Shown here in pieces: positions 22,762-34,460 of a stretch of DNA of 64,000 nucleotides (positions are counted from its first letter, which is position 1; every line of letters starts with the position of its first letter). This DNA is from Pycnopodia helianthoides (lineage: Eukaryota; Echinodermata; Asteroidea; Forcipulatida; Asteriidae), in assembly GCA_032158295.1 (NCBI GenBank), contig CM063255.1:13978094-14042093 (forward strand), written 5' to 3'. The position numbers and the translations under genes are program-made. The notes under the pieces were generated by a model. The model was given only the letters and a program-made list of their open reading frames with translations. It did not search any database and was not told the DNA's origin.

Positions 22762-23602
22762 CTATTTCGGAGACAAAGAGAGTCGAATAAAGAGAGTTGT
22801 TGAGGTTCATTGGGCAATAGCCGAACACCTAAAGTAATGTTCATTTAATATCCATTTAACTAGTTTTTCAGAGTCGTTTGTCTGCAGCAAATGCATACAT
22901 GTAGTTGCGAAGCTTATAATTTATCAACTTGAAACTTCAAATGCTGGTAGACAACCAGAACTAAAGATACGGCAATGAAAATATAAAATAATGACAACTT
23001 TTAAGGCACATCAATGTTAATGGTTGTCATAAATTCTCCTGCATGTTGTAAGTAAAGATTGTTTTTAGAATGATTTAAAACATTCTAAAAACATGAAAAT
23101 ATATTACAAAAATATTGTAGCTTTGATTGGAGTAATGCACCACTCGTATGTGCTAACTTAGACGCAGAAAGTTGAAAGTGCAATATTAAGCTGTATACAT
23201 GTACTTTGAGGGGAGCAAACATGCACAAGTTTGGACATAAGTGTTGGAAAACTTGGAGTTGTGCCAAGTTTGTAGTTCGCACCACTAACATATAACTCTA
23301 TGACCACTAAGCAGTAACAGCGCCACCAGGCGCCTTATAGAAAATATGGTTATAGCTCCAAAGTGAAACCTGTGTCAGGTTGAACATGATTTGCTCTACA
23401 TTTCCTCACTAAATTTAAGATGATGAAACACATACGGAAATGTGTCGCCTGCCCACAAATGCAACTCACTCAGGCAAGCAAGTATGTAATGACCTCAATC
23501 CATTTTCTGTGGTTTTAGCGTTTTCTTGTGGCTTTTTGATTGACATGCATTAGAGAACAAAAAAACTTGAGAATAGTGACCTATTAGGCCTGTTGCACTC
23601 AC

Positions 23603-23917
23603 CTGGGTCACACATCACAGAAGCATCTTTAGTAAAGCAATATGTACCTATTAAGCTTGAAAAATAACAATCTTGCAATCTTTCCTCATTTCCATCGCAG
23701 TTTAAGTCAGTGAGTTGTATTTGACCTGTGTTATGTGTAAAGTATATTGCAGTCCACGCAGCAGTTGCTGCAATGAAGCCAAGGTGTCTGCACACAACGT
23801 TCGCGTCTCTGATGTCAAAGCCGTCACGACATACGGTGCCCCATTGGCCATCATGGAATACTTCAACTCTACCTTCAGAGGGGACGCTTCCACCAACAAG
23901 CCGCACACCATCTCTTT
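23603..23917 (-). CDS. SRCR domain exon, first visible exon of the gene
   Basis: A 315-nt phase 1-1 exon, a paralogue of the one at 22,453: RLVGGSVPSEGRVEVFHDG, WGTVCRDGFD, NVVCRHLGF, LTDLNC, NEERLQDC, GTYC, ASVMC. It has the same six-cysteine layout. The GWGAHDCGHHED stretch of the other copy is replaced by SSLIGTYCFTKD, the main difference. Two in-phase acceptors are possible (TTAG before AAAGAGATGG, or AAAGAG before ATGG); the first has the better pyrimidine tract and was used. Exons farther upstream are not visible in this window. Confidence 0.93.
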
Positions 23918-24004
23918 CTAAGACAAAGAGAGTCAATTAAAGACAGTCATTAAGGTTTATCAGGCAATAGCTGAACACCTATTGTTATTGTTTGTTTTTT
24001 ATTT

Positions 24005-25340
24005 TATTTTTTATTAGTTTTTTAGAGTCATTTGTTCACAAGCAAATGCACAGTTGTGCAGCATATAATTTATTAACTTGAAACTTTAAACGTAGGTAGA
24101 CTATAACATGTAGATGATCCTAAAAGTTGTAACATCATGATGAAGTCATCAGTTGCTAAAATACATGAAATCAAAGTTCATTATTTCAAAAAATCAAAAA
24201 CTCAAAAAGTACAAAAGCTATTTTAACATTCTATTTAATAAAAAAATTAAAGGTCTTAAAAAAACTGAGCAAAAGTCACACAAATTTGACTCCATTATGA
24301 TCTTTACTTCTGGTTGAAATTGAAGGTTCGGGCTCTTGGCCACAGCGTTAGGGAACTTGAACATGGTTTCAGTGATGAAATAGTTTTTTTGAAATTTGAG
24401 GCATATTGAAAAAAAACATCATTGGCGACAGCACTATGTCACTGTGGAAAATAATCACAGGTCAAAATAAACATTATTTTGGATCTCAATTACCTTATAT
24501 CAGAATTTGTTCAAATTTAATAATAACTATCTATGTCAATATGAAGACAACTGGAAAGTTTTTCATTAATCACGTGACCAGAACTAAAGATACGGCAATG
24601 AAAATAAAAAATTATGATACAACCTTCAAGGCACATAAATATTAATGTTGTCATAAATTCTCCTGCAGATTTGTATGTAAAGATTGTTTTTAGAATGATT
24701 TTAACACATAAGGAAATTAATTTGTTGATTTTGAATAGCTACGAAAAGAAAGCAGCTTTGTTTGGAGTATTGCGGAATTCGTACACGTTAACCTAGATGC
24801 AGAAAGTTCACGGTGCAATAAAAACTGTACACAGGTACTTTGAGGGGAACATACAAGCACATGTTTGGATATATGTTCTGGAAAATATGGAGTTGTGCCA
24901 AGTTTGTAGTTTGCAGTAGGAGTGTATAACTTTATGAATACTAATCATTAATAGCGCCACCTGCAGGTGCCTTACCTATAGCTCTAAAGTGCAACCTATA
25001 GGCTATCAGGTTGAAAATGATTTGTTCTGATTTTCTTCACTAAATTCTAGATGATATACACGTTTAAGAAATTATTTTCCTTTCAGGAATAAAAGTTGGT
25101 TTGTAATTTGTAAAAACAATAATTTATGTAAACAATTCAAAGTCAATATAACGAACTTATGGTCATGTAAGGAATGGACATTTTCACTCTGTCAGGTGTA
25201 CACCTTGATGCCTGCCAACAAACATGACAAATGCAATCCACTCAGGCCACCAAGTACCTCAAATCCATACCCTGTGGTTTCAGTGTTTTCTTGTGGCTTT
25301 TTGGTTGACATGTGTTAAAGAACCAAAAACTTCAGGGACC
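24005..25340. repeat. SRCR cassette flanks, third copy without the exon
   Basis: The intron block that follows an SRCR exon (about 24,005-24,800) and the block that precedes the next (about 24,805-25,340) match those around the two SRCR exons. Similarity stops at AAAAACTTCAGGGACCC near 25,340, exactly where an SRCR exon would be expected. Confidence 0.65.
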
Positions 25341-26040
25341 CAAGGGACCCAAGGGACCCTTCTTTTGCAATGTATGGGATAAGATTGACTACGGGATGCT
25401 GCGCTAAGCGCGGCAACCGCTTGATAGGCGCAACTCTTGCATATCAAATGTTGCAAAAAATGTAATGTAGGTAAGGGGCTGTAAGATCACATTGTTTTAG
25501 AGAGGAACAGACGGAAGGTGCGATGCGAAGAAGTCGGTTGAAATGATTTATCACACAATGGGTTTTGATAATCAGACCTTCAGTCCAAATGGTCACTACT
25601 GGCCACAGTGGAAAAGCAATCTGTCAAGACATACACAGGAAGATGTTGGTTTGACCAGTGACCTTCAACACAATGTGTTATGTTTATCAGATCATTCTTT
25701 AATTCATCTTACTGTGTCATGAACTGCAATTTCATTTGTTTAGATGGAGAAGCAGAAGCAGAAGCTTCATGTAGGTTTAGAAAAAAGAACCATTTCTAAA
25801 AAATATCACCAAGAGAGTACTCAAATGCCAAAATAAACATTGACAAGAAATTAATGAAGGTTACTTTAAGAGGTATACTTGTTGTTTTGGATGGTAAAAT
25901 GCACATAAGCACATGGCCCGTGTACATAAAACCGGTGTAGTGCACAGGTCTATGTATCCAGAAAATTAAGTCGTGCATTTTAACAGGCCGCGCCCAAATT
26001 TTTTTCGTTCCCTTATCCTGCAAAAAGTAGAAATAAAGTG
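25341..26040. other. No gene seen
   Basis: Begins with three tandem copies of a 9-bp unit (GGGACCCAA) at about 25,337-25,362. No exon or recognisable element follows. Confidence 0.4.
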
Positions 26041-26069
26041 TTGCATTTTTACCTTTCTTTTTGGACGGG

Positions 26070-26470
26070 GAGGAAAGGTCAAAGTGGGTCATGCTTCTGA
26101 ATAAAATGTCACATGTGTATTAAGCTACCATACAGCACAAATATGATGACTTTATGACATGTGGTTCAGGAGATATGATTTTTATTATTTGAACTTCCAG
26201 TTATGACCGCAGGAAAATGTCAAATTGGGGTCCTTTTTTTGAATAAAATGTCACAAGTGTTGTAAGGTACAAGACAGCACAACCATAACAACTTTGTGAC
26301 AAGTGGTTCCGGAGATATGATTTTACAGCTTCCTGCTTGTACCGGAAATAAAGGTCAAAGTGGGGTCATCCGTAAGAATAAATTGTCACAAGTGTTGTAA
26401 GCTACAAGAAAAAACATACATTACAATACATCTTTATGACATGCGGTTCGGGAGATATGTTTTTTTACAG
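26070..26470. repeat. Tandem units of about 140 bp with GGTCA direct repeats
   Basis: Three diverged units, each with GGAAAGGTCAAAGTGGGGTC-type start, then AATAAAATGTCACA, TACAAGACAG-type sequence and GGTTCGGGAGATATG. Direct repeats of AGGTCA and GGGTCA have a 4-base spacer at 26,076-26,091 and a 5-base spacer at 26,352-26,368. Confidence 0.7.
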
Positions 26471-27119
26471 TAATTATCTTTGAATTACCGTAATTTGACA
26501 CCCGATGACGTCACAATGAAAAATGTGTGTTTTTCATACTAATAAGGTACAAGAATGTAACATTTGATTTATTTTGAAAATATTGTGTTTTTGACCAGCA
26601 AAACATTTACACTCTTAGCACCATGTGTTTTGTATACAGATAGAAAACACGCCAACAAATGATGTCATGTAAATATTCGGCCAAAATCCACATCTGCAAT
26701 ATAAGACAAGTCTATAATTGAAAAAGGTTTGAGGATCAAACGTAAACTTCTTGAGATAGGATGGAAACAAGTTTGAATAATTGAAAATTAAATGTCATTA
26801 TAACTAAGTAAACTAATTGAATAAGTTAAGCTAGTTACAATTAACCATAACTTCAGGACCTAAGCTTTGATAAGATATAGAATCTGACTCTTTTATACTA
26901 AGCCAAGTATGATTTTTGTACAAATCAAATGAGATTTTTGCAAAAGGAAAGAATAATAAGAAAGAAATAGGAAAGAAATACAAACATAAATCTTGACAAA
27001 AACAACAGCTGTTTCCGACTGCTATGTCGGATCAGCTAAATGTTGACGAAAACAATAGCTGTTCCGACTACTATGTCAAAGTGGCTGCATCTATGATTTA
27101 CCAAGCCTATTGCCAGCAG

Positions 27120-27760
27120 AATTTTTATTATAGCATGTTTCAACTCAATCAGACTGTACTTTCGTAGATATTTTACTTTGAAAAGTGCAACTTTAATGTG
27201 ACATTACAAAACACGCTGACGTCATCATGACGTCATCTATAACACATCATTGTCTATGGACATACCACGATTCAAATCAATCAGACTTAAACTTTCCTAG
27301 ATACATGATTTCGAAAAGTGCACCTTTAATGTAATGTCACGTGACATGTGATGATGTCATTATGACGTCATCTTAATTCTCACAGTCTATAACACTTCCC
27401 TATTTATGAACATACCAAAGTTCAACTCAATCAGACTTGTACTTCCGTAGACATACGTAGATATAAAAATACACCTTTAACGTGATGTCTAGTGGCACCT
27501 AATGACGTCATGCTGACATCCCTCCTGATGAGTCGATGCATCTTTAACCTACCAAGCCTGTTGCAAGAAGAATTTTGATTGTAGCATGTTTCATTCGCAA
27601 GAAATAAGTTAAATTGTCAAAACTTTAAAAATTCATTAAAAAATCATGTGATGACGTCATGTCAATTTTTACTTGTAACATGTTCCTGTTTATGGACCTA
27701 CCGAGATTCAACTCAACTCTGATTTGTACTTCCAATGTACGACATCAAAAATGAACTCTA
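27120..27760. repeat. Tandem units of about 150 bp with TGACGTCA sites
   Basis: Four diverged units, each with TTCAACTCAATCAGACTTG-like sequence, ACTTTCGTAGATA, CACCTTTAATGTGA and one or two ATGACGTCAT palindromes. No coding potential was found. Confidence 0.7.
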
Positions 27761-28169
27761 ATGTGACACATGATGAAATCATGATGACTTCACTCTTCGA
27801 GACACAATATCTATATAGAGTCTTCAGCCGGAAGTCAAGGTCAAATGGGGTCACACTTTGTATAGCATTTGTTAAGTTGTTAGACACTCTATTTCCAATG
27901 ATGTATAGATTGTACAAATCCAATGTGGGTTCAGGAGTTATGATTTTGATAAATATTAAACTTTGATTAAAAATTCATGACGTCATTATTCAGGTGCTGT
28001 CTTTATATTAAAAGCACCTGGCAGTGGTATTTTGTAAAAAATAAAGCTTTTGTCATGAGTAGGCCCACCTTTACCTTAACACATGGTGGCGCTTTTCGTG
28101 ACATCAATCAAGGCACGATATTTGAAGAGAAAAAATGTAGTCTGGCCCGTACATGTACTAGCTAGCGTA

Positions 28170-29580
28170 AACTAGCTGGCTTGAGCGCAGTCTCAATCGA
28201 AAACCGAGGAATTCATACATGGCACAACAAATTTAGCCACTATCTTATTTCAGGAAATTATATCCACATGCGTACTTTGAAACTTGAATGCCTAGTCGTT
28301 TTTACAAAAGCTATTTTCATTAATAACTAGGTGATTTTTTAGTGACCAAATGGGCTGTAAAACTGTCAGCCTACAACTCCGGTCATGGAGCAGACTGCAT
28401 GCAGAGAAAGGCTGCTGTGCGAACGGTCCACTCGGTTACCGTGCATGGTGAATCGCGTGCAGTGCCAACAAAAAATCGTTACGCTTGGCGCAAGCTAAAA
28501 ACATGCCCCTTAAAGTTCAAGCTTACCAAAAAAAATTTCACGTTTGGCCAAAAGGTTCATCACGTCTTTCATGTAGCTTCTTCGACTTCCCACTAGCTAA
28601 AAAACGGTTGGGATGGCATCAAGTTTTAAAACGACTTTTCTCTTCATGTCATGTATTCGAAGCACAACGGCTCGAAGTGTTCACTGCATAGCGCCGAAAA
28701 TGACGTCGGACCGGACCACTTTGCCCTCGTTAGTCTGACTTTCGTGGCCCACAACCGCTTATACTTGGGATCTGCAGGAAACAAATGCAGACTGACCCCA
28801 TCATTAGTTGTTTAGCTGCATACAGCAGCAATACACCTGGTCGGCATTGCCGAAAAATGCAAGAAAAACCCCTTTTTCGAAACGTACAAGATCACTACTT
28901 GGACCTACTTGCACATGTGTTTACAACGTAAATGCAGGCAAATTCGAGGGGGGCCAATGTTCGATCGAGGCGAAGTCTGCCTTGATTGACGTCATAAAAG
29001 GGGATGGGCGGAGTCACCCCCAAACAACTTTATCTATTTTTTTAACATATAAATCCTCACAAACAATTACTAAAAAAATTGTTTTATTGTTAACATACAT
29101 AAACTTTTATGTTAAAAAAATAATAATTCTATTTCCAGGTGACTTTAAGGTTCAATTGTCTGATGAGTTTGAAGGTTCAGTTAAGTTTAATTTCAAAGTT
29201 ATAAGCTTACGAATAGTTAAAGGAAAGGTAAACGTTTGGTAATCACTTTCGATAGTATAAAGCATTTTGAAAATCATTTTACTTCGGACTATTGTGGTTA
29301 TGGAAAAATATATCAGTTTTCATCCAAACAAAATTTGAATCTGACAAAAGCTTCTCAGATTAATTCCAATTGCGGATTATTCTACCTGCATGGACATAAC
29401 CGCTCAGGATTTTTGGCAATATCTCAAAAATGCTACCACCTTTTGAAATGATATTTTCACAAGTTAATTTGTTTGTATATATCTACATTCATAATTATAG
29501 GATTAAAACAATCGAAAGGTCCAAAAAACCAAAGGTATACTTTGCCTTTAAGGAGGTTGTTTGACTGAAAATTTTTGGAT
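28170..29580. other. Unassigned stretch with several short open frames
   Basis: GC content rises near 28,300-29,000 and open frames of 60-144 codons occur on the plus strand, but none shows a domain or convincing splice sites. It might include a promoter or first exon; nothing decides this. Confidence 0.25.
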
Positions 29581-29689
29581 GGTCAATATACAATGTGCTT
29601 ATGTTGAATGTATTCATATATGTAGGTATACTTGTACAGTACACTAGAATTGCATGTACAAGTGTTATCACACAATTGCGCAATATCAA

Positions 29690-32600
29690 TGTGTGTCAAC
29701 ATATACATGCGCTTTAATGTCTGGTTTTGACAAGATGCAATGGTCAAAATGTTGTCATCTCTGTGCCAATGTTTGAACAGGCTCAACGATCTACAATCCT
29801 AAGCAAAGATGATGCTGATATGATGAGTAGTTTTTGAGATATGAATTTAAAAACAAATTCAACTGCCTATTTGAACTAGAAATAAAGGTCAAATAGGGTC
29901 ACGCTCTGTGTAGCGTTTGTTTAACTTCTGAAGACTTTTTCGATGATGTATGGTTTGTAAATATCCAAAATGTAAATATCCAACATGTGGTTCATGAGTT
30001 ATGAATTTTTCAAACAATAAACTTTGATTCAATGTTTTTCGATAGCTGATATCGTCATCATCTCATCAATAAGTTTGTGTCATCTTTGTATTGAGGTTAA
30101 ACCGCTGATGAGTTTCAATTTTCAATTCAATTTCAATTTTGAGTTATGCTGTAGATAACCCCTGGGGAAAAATGAAGAAAAACACAAAGGCAAACTTTGA
30201 CCTTCCTGCCTGAAAAGATTGTTACATGTATGTCATACGATTTTGGCGTAGGTTTTTCAAATATTTTCCCAGTCTTGATCTATCAGATGCCTCATTACGA
30301 GCACCATATATTTCAAATAGCTTAACTACATCAAAAAGCAAATGGTATTTTTTCAACTTTGAAAACCTTGTAATTCGACACATGATGACGTCATCATGAG
30401 GTTAAAGAAAACGTATTGAAATTGTCTGGTGAATTTCAATGTTCAATTCAGTTTCAATATTGAATTTATACTGCTCAGAAGAGTTCAGGGAAAAAGAAGA
30501 AGAAGAAGATGAAGAAAAGACAAACACCTAAAAAATCAAGGGGTGTTTGTGCACATATTGATATTGATATTGAGAATGATTACCATGACTTTCCACTGGA
30601 TAATGGCAACAAGAGACCAGAATGGCAAGCACTGTAATCCCGATGCTACAGAATCTCATGATGTGCTTAGTGTCTCAATCTTAATTCTTACAGAGAAAAC
30701 ACCATTCGCAATGAAAAATAACGGTAAAAACGTCTACATGAATGAACTGCGCAAAGTCTCTTCCCCCGCAGAGTCTACAAGCAAACTGCTGCCTGACTGT
30801 GGGTTACCTTATGGTGAGTACTTATATATCAATAACCCAACCAGGGTAAACAGGGTTATTTCCCGATCAGTTGACATTAATAATAGCACAGGTGTGTTAT
30901 TCAAACTATAAAATGTACCTGGACGTGATCCCAACCGACTATAGAAGAACTAGACTTATAGTGTTTGTGAAAACAATTACTAGGTGTTCTGGTATCGCTG
31001 GGGTCAGTGATGTGTCAACGCGTGAGCTATTTCATTAAGTTGAAGTTTGGTGCTATTACTGTTTTGTGGTGTGCCTAACAAGCTACACACTTTAGCAAAA
31101 GTCTAAAAAAGCACACGATCAAAAGCCTGACATTTGATTGTTAGCGAGGTTTGCATGGACGGCTGTTTTGGAGACTAACAAAATCATGTTGCGTGAACCT
31201 TGAATAGAGACTAGAGTACAAGCATGTTTTATGGACTAAGAACCTTGTGGTTAATATAGCAAAACAGCCAGCCACAGTGCTTTCGCATTATACACAGTTT
31301 AATACAAACATGGCCCTTAACGTCCGATTTTGATCAGAAGTTAAGGTCAAATTGGTATTATTTCTGTGCAAAAGTTTGAGAAGGCTCAAGGACCTACAAC
31401 CTGATGTAAAAATGTTGCTTAAAGTATCAGCAGTTCTTAAGATATGAATTTTTGAAATTTTCAACTTCCATTTTGAACCGGAAGTCAAAGTCAAATGGGG
31501 TCACACTCTGTGTAGCGTTCGTTAAGTTGCAGGAGACCTCTCCGATGATGTATTGATTGTAGAAATCCATTGTGTGGTTCATGACTTATGATTTTTTCAA
31601 ATATTAAACGTTTATTTAATGTAACACAACACCTGATGACGTCATCATGATGTAACTTTAGCCGTTTATTCTACTAATGATTATTTAACTATATCTAAAG
31701 TTTGAAGGTTGTGTTAGCTTTGGAAGTGTACTTTTGTTAGGGGACAATCGCGAGGGATAAGAAGGATAAGAAGAAAAAGAAGAAGTATTAAGAAGAACAA
31801 AAAAAAACTAGACTTAAATTTTTGTTGAAACAAAAAAACCTAGACTTAAATTTTTGTTGAAACAAAAACATGGTGTTCGGTGAATATGTCCATGTACACA
31901 TGGACGGCTGTTTTAGAGACTAACAAAGCTATTGCATAAATCAGGTTGCGTGAACCTTGAACAGAGACTAGAGTACAAGCATGTTTGGACTTTGAGCCCT
32001 GTGAACAATAGAGCTAAAAGCAGCTCACAATGCAACCGGTATATATCACGCATTGTGTGTGTTTTCAGTGCCGTTATTTTCCCGCGGTTTAACAGCAGGT
32101 CAATGCGTACCCGATTTCAACCGGAAGTGAAGGTCAAATAGGTAACATCTCTGTGGCAAAGTTTGAGACCGCTTATGAACCTACAACATGGTGTAACATT
32201 TGTGAGTAGTGTATGTGTAAAAAGTATGAATATTTCTTAAAGTATGAAATTTGAAATTTTTAATTTCGGTTTGAACAGGAAGTCAAGGTCAAATGGTGTA
32301 ACACTTTGTGCAGTAATTGCTACATTTTTCAAGACCTCTCCGATGACGTATAGATTGAATTAATAGCTAAAGTACTTCTCGAGTTATGATTTTTTATAGT
32401 ATTAAAGTTTGATTTACTGTATTTTGACACATGATGATGTCATCATGACGTCACAACTACCTGAGGGAGGTTGTATTACGGTCCTAACATGGTGTTAATT
32501 TGAAGTTGATCTGATATACAGAAGTTAATGTTTTTACAAGGAAAGTGTTTTTTTAAAGAATTACACAGAGGCAAACTTTGACCTTCCGGTACAACCGAAA

Positions 32601-32790
32601 GTAAAGGTCATGTGAATTTGACGTTAACTTGTTAAATGTTGCACATGTCTTGATCTATCATATGTCCAAATATGAATACTGTAGCTATATTATTCAGAAA
32701 CATACATGTATTGGCATGATGTCACTTTTTTAACTTAAATTGCTTGTAACTCGACACCTGGTGATGTCATAATGACGTCACTGCAACGGT
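29690..32790. repeat. Cluster of unclassified repeat copies
   Basis: Copies start near 29,700, 31,250 and 32,000. Each contains CACAGTGCTTTCGCATTAT or a relative, an ACCGGAAGTCAAGGTCAAAT block, GTGTAGCGTTTGTTAAG, GATGATGTATAGATTG and a terminal GATGACGTCATCATGA. A further 87-bp pair (TGGACGGCTGTTTT...CAAGCATG) lies at about 31,154 and 31,901. GAA-rich simple sequence is at about 30,495-30,520 and 31,758-31,800. Confidence 0.65.
30691..30815 (+). CDS. Possible isolated exon, unrecognised
   Basis: An open stretch between a good acceptor (TTAATTCTTACAG) and a good donor (CTTATG then GTGAGTAC). It reads EKTPFAMKNNGKNVYMNEL and continues to LPDCGLPYG. No domain is recognised and no partner exon with matching phase was found, so this may be chance. 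Confidence 0.25.
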
Positions 32791-32799
32791 TTTACAAAA

Positions 32800-33677
32800 A
32801 AAAACACCTAAAAAAACACCTAAAAATACATTTGATATAATCATTTAGTTATTCGGAGAGCGAATATTGCCCAACTGTTCTATTGTGATCTGTTTTGTCA
32901 CTATATCTTTCCATGCAGCAGCTAATGTATCGATACAAAAATGAAAGGACTTTTTTTATACTAATTCTTTTATCGAATAGGGGACTAAGGAAGTTTACAG
33001 AAAATCAAATTGCATATTACAAGCAAGCAGCTGTGAACATAATACATGACTTGTACATGTAGCTTGAATATCAATTTCTAAAATACTTGTATTCAAAAAA
33101 ATTAATGGGGTCAGAATTTAAAGTCATCACACACAAAAGCACTTTTCCTTCTTTTATAATAAGACAGTGAGTAGGACTCGTCCTTTGTTTTGTTTTGGGG
33201 TTTTTTTTTTTGGGGGGGGGGACTGGGGGTAAATTTAAGTTCACTAAACTACATTGAATTTTTTCCTGGCACATCCCTCAAATCGTCACTGTTTTTCGAA
33301 GAGTCACTTATATCCAAATGCTTAATTGAGATTTACATTTTACGCTATGCTTTGCTTAATATTGCAAAATCTGCAATACTAAAGCCACGGTTTGCAGTTA
33401 AAAACCTCTCATATGATTCTGTATAAGTTTAACCTCTCCATTGACTAATTTCTTTAGATATATTGGCTAATTGCCATAGTATTAGCCAAAGATACAAGTC
33501 TCTTCGTGAAAACTAAAAAGTGAGATGACATACATAAACACCCTACTGGATAATGTATTTTTACATAGGAAAACAACTTTTGCTACATTTGACGCTCTTC
33601 TGTTACAACGTATTACCATGCATTTTCGGGCTGATGGCTCTTGTGAAAACACAAAATGCAATTATTGAGATAAAGGC
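32800..33677. other. No gene seen
   Basis: AT-rich, with a T-run followed by a G-run at about 33,201-33,220. No repeat family member or exon was recognised. Confidence 0.4.
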
Positions 33678-33948
33678 CCCTTCCTGTAATAATAAATAAT
33701 TTGTCATTAAAAGATATGTGGCTCTTTGTGAAAACGGTGACAAAATACAGACACGATATGATCCTTGGCAAAAAGTAGGAATATTTTAAAGAGTACAAAA
33801 ACTGACCAGTTAAAAACCTCTCAGTTTTTGTACTCTTTAAAATATTCCTACTTTTTGCCAAGGACCATATCGTGTCTGTATTTCGTCACCGTTTTCACAA
33901 AGAGCCACATATCTTTTAATGACAAATTATTTATTATTACAGGAAGGG
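33678..33948. repeat. Near-perfect inverted repeat, 128-bp arms
   Basis: Left arm 33,678-33,805 and right arm 33,821-33,948 are complementary with two visible mismatches, separated by a 15-base loop. Both arms can be read as the same short open frame in opposite directions, which is a by-product of the palindrome. If transcribed, it would form a long hairpin RNA. Confidence 0.92.
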
Positions 33949-33969
33949 TAGACTTTTCAGGCTATTTAA

Positions 33970-34355
33970 AGGAACATTACAGAATTGGTTTTTGCTAACA
34001 AAACAGTTGATGGCAGTGTAAGCACTTTATGTAATCCACCATATACATAAACTGACAAACCTGTAAAAGTTTGAGATCGATCGGCCATCTGGGTCACGAG
34101 AAATTAGTGAAAAACCGATTACACATTTGCATGAAAATCATATAGATTCAACAAATGAATAAAACGCTCACTGAGCGATAACTCCAATCGGAAGTTTAGT
34201 TTATTCATTTCTCATCAAATATGGCATTTCAGACAGAAATATTTCAAGGGATGTTTTCTACTATCATCATCATTAGACAGTGTAAGTTTTATGTAAATCT
34301 GTGATCAAAAAGTATATTTTACAAGTTTTTTTCTTACCAATTCTGTAATGTTCCT
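33970..34355. mobile_element. TTAA-flanked MITE, AGGAACATT family, copy 1
   Basis: Ends AGGAACATTACAGAATTGG and its complement, flanked by TTAA at 33,966-33,969 and 34,356-34,359. The 386-bp body has no open frame. TTAA target duplication is the piggyBac hallmark. Copy 2 is at 53,951-54,335 in the opposite orientation. Confidence 0.82.
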
Positions 34356-34460
34356 TTAATCAAAAATTTGTCAAATTTTTCCCAAGGGCAAAAAAACGAA
34401 ACAAAATGGAAATCAGACCAAAGTAGGATCAATATCATGCCTGTCAAAATAACTGTCAAA

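Noticed and set aside
30543..30640. Upstream piece reading IDIDIENDYHDFPLDNGNKR as a terminal exon
   Set aside because: Begins in simple sequence (GATATT repeats) and lacks an acceptor; probably chance.
26000..33000. CRISPR-like or bacterial regulatory arrays
   Set aside because: Repeats are diverged, irregularly spaced and in a eukaryotic intron-rich context; no spacer structure exists.
33613..33998. Two homologous genes on opposite strands with the same N-terminal peptide
   Set aside because: The identical peptides arise because the inverted repeat is read from both arms; there is no other coding evidence.
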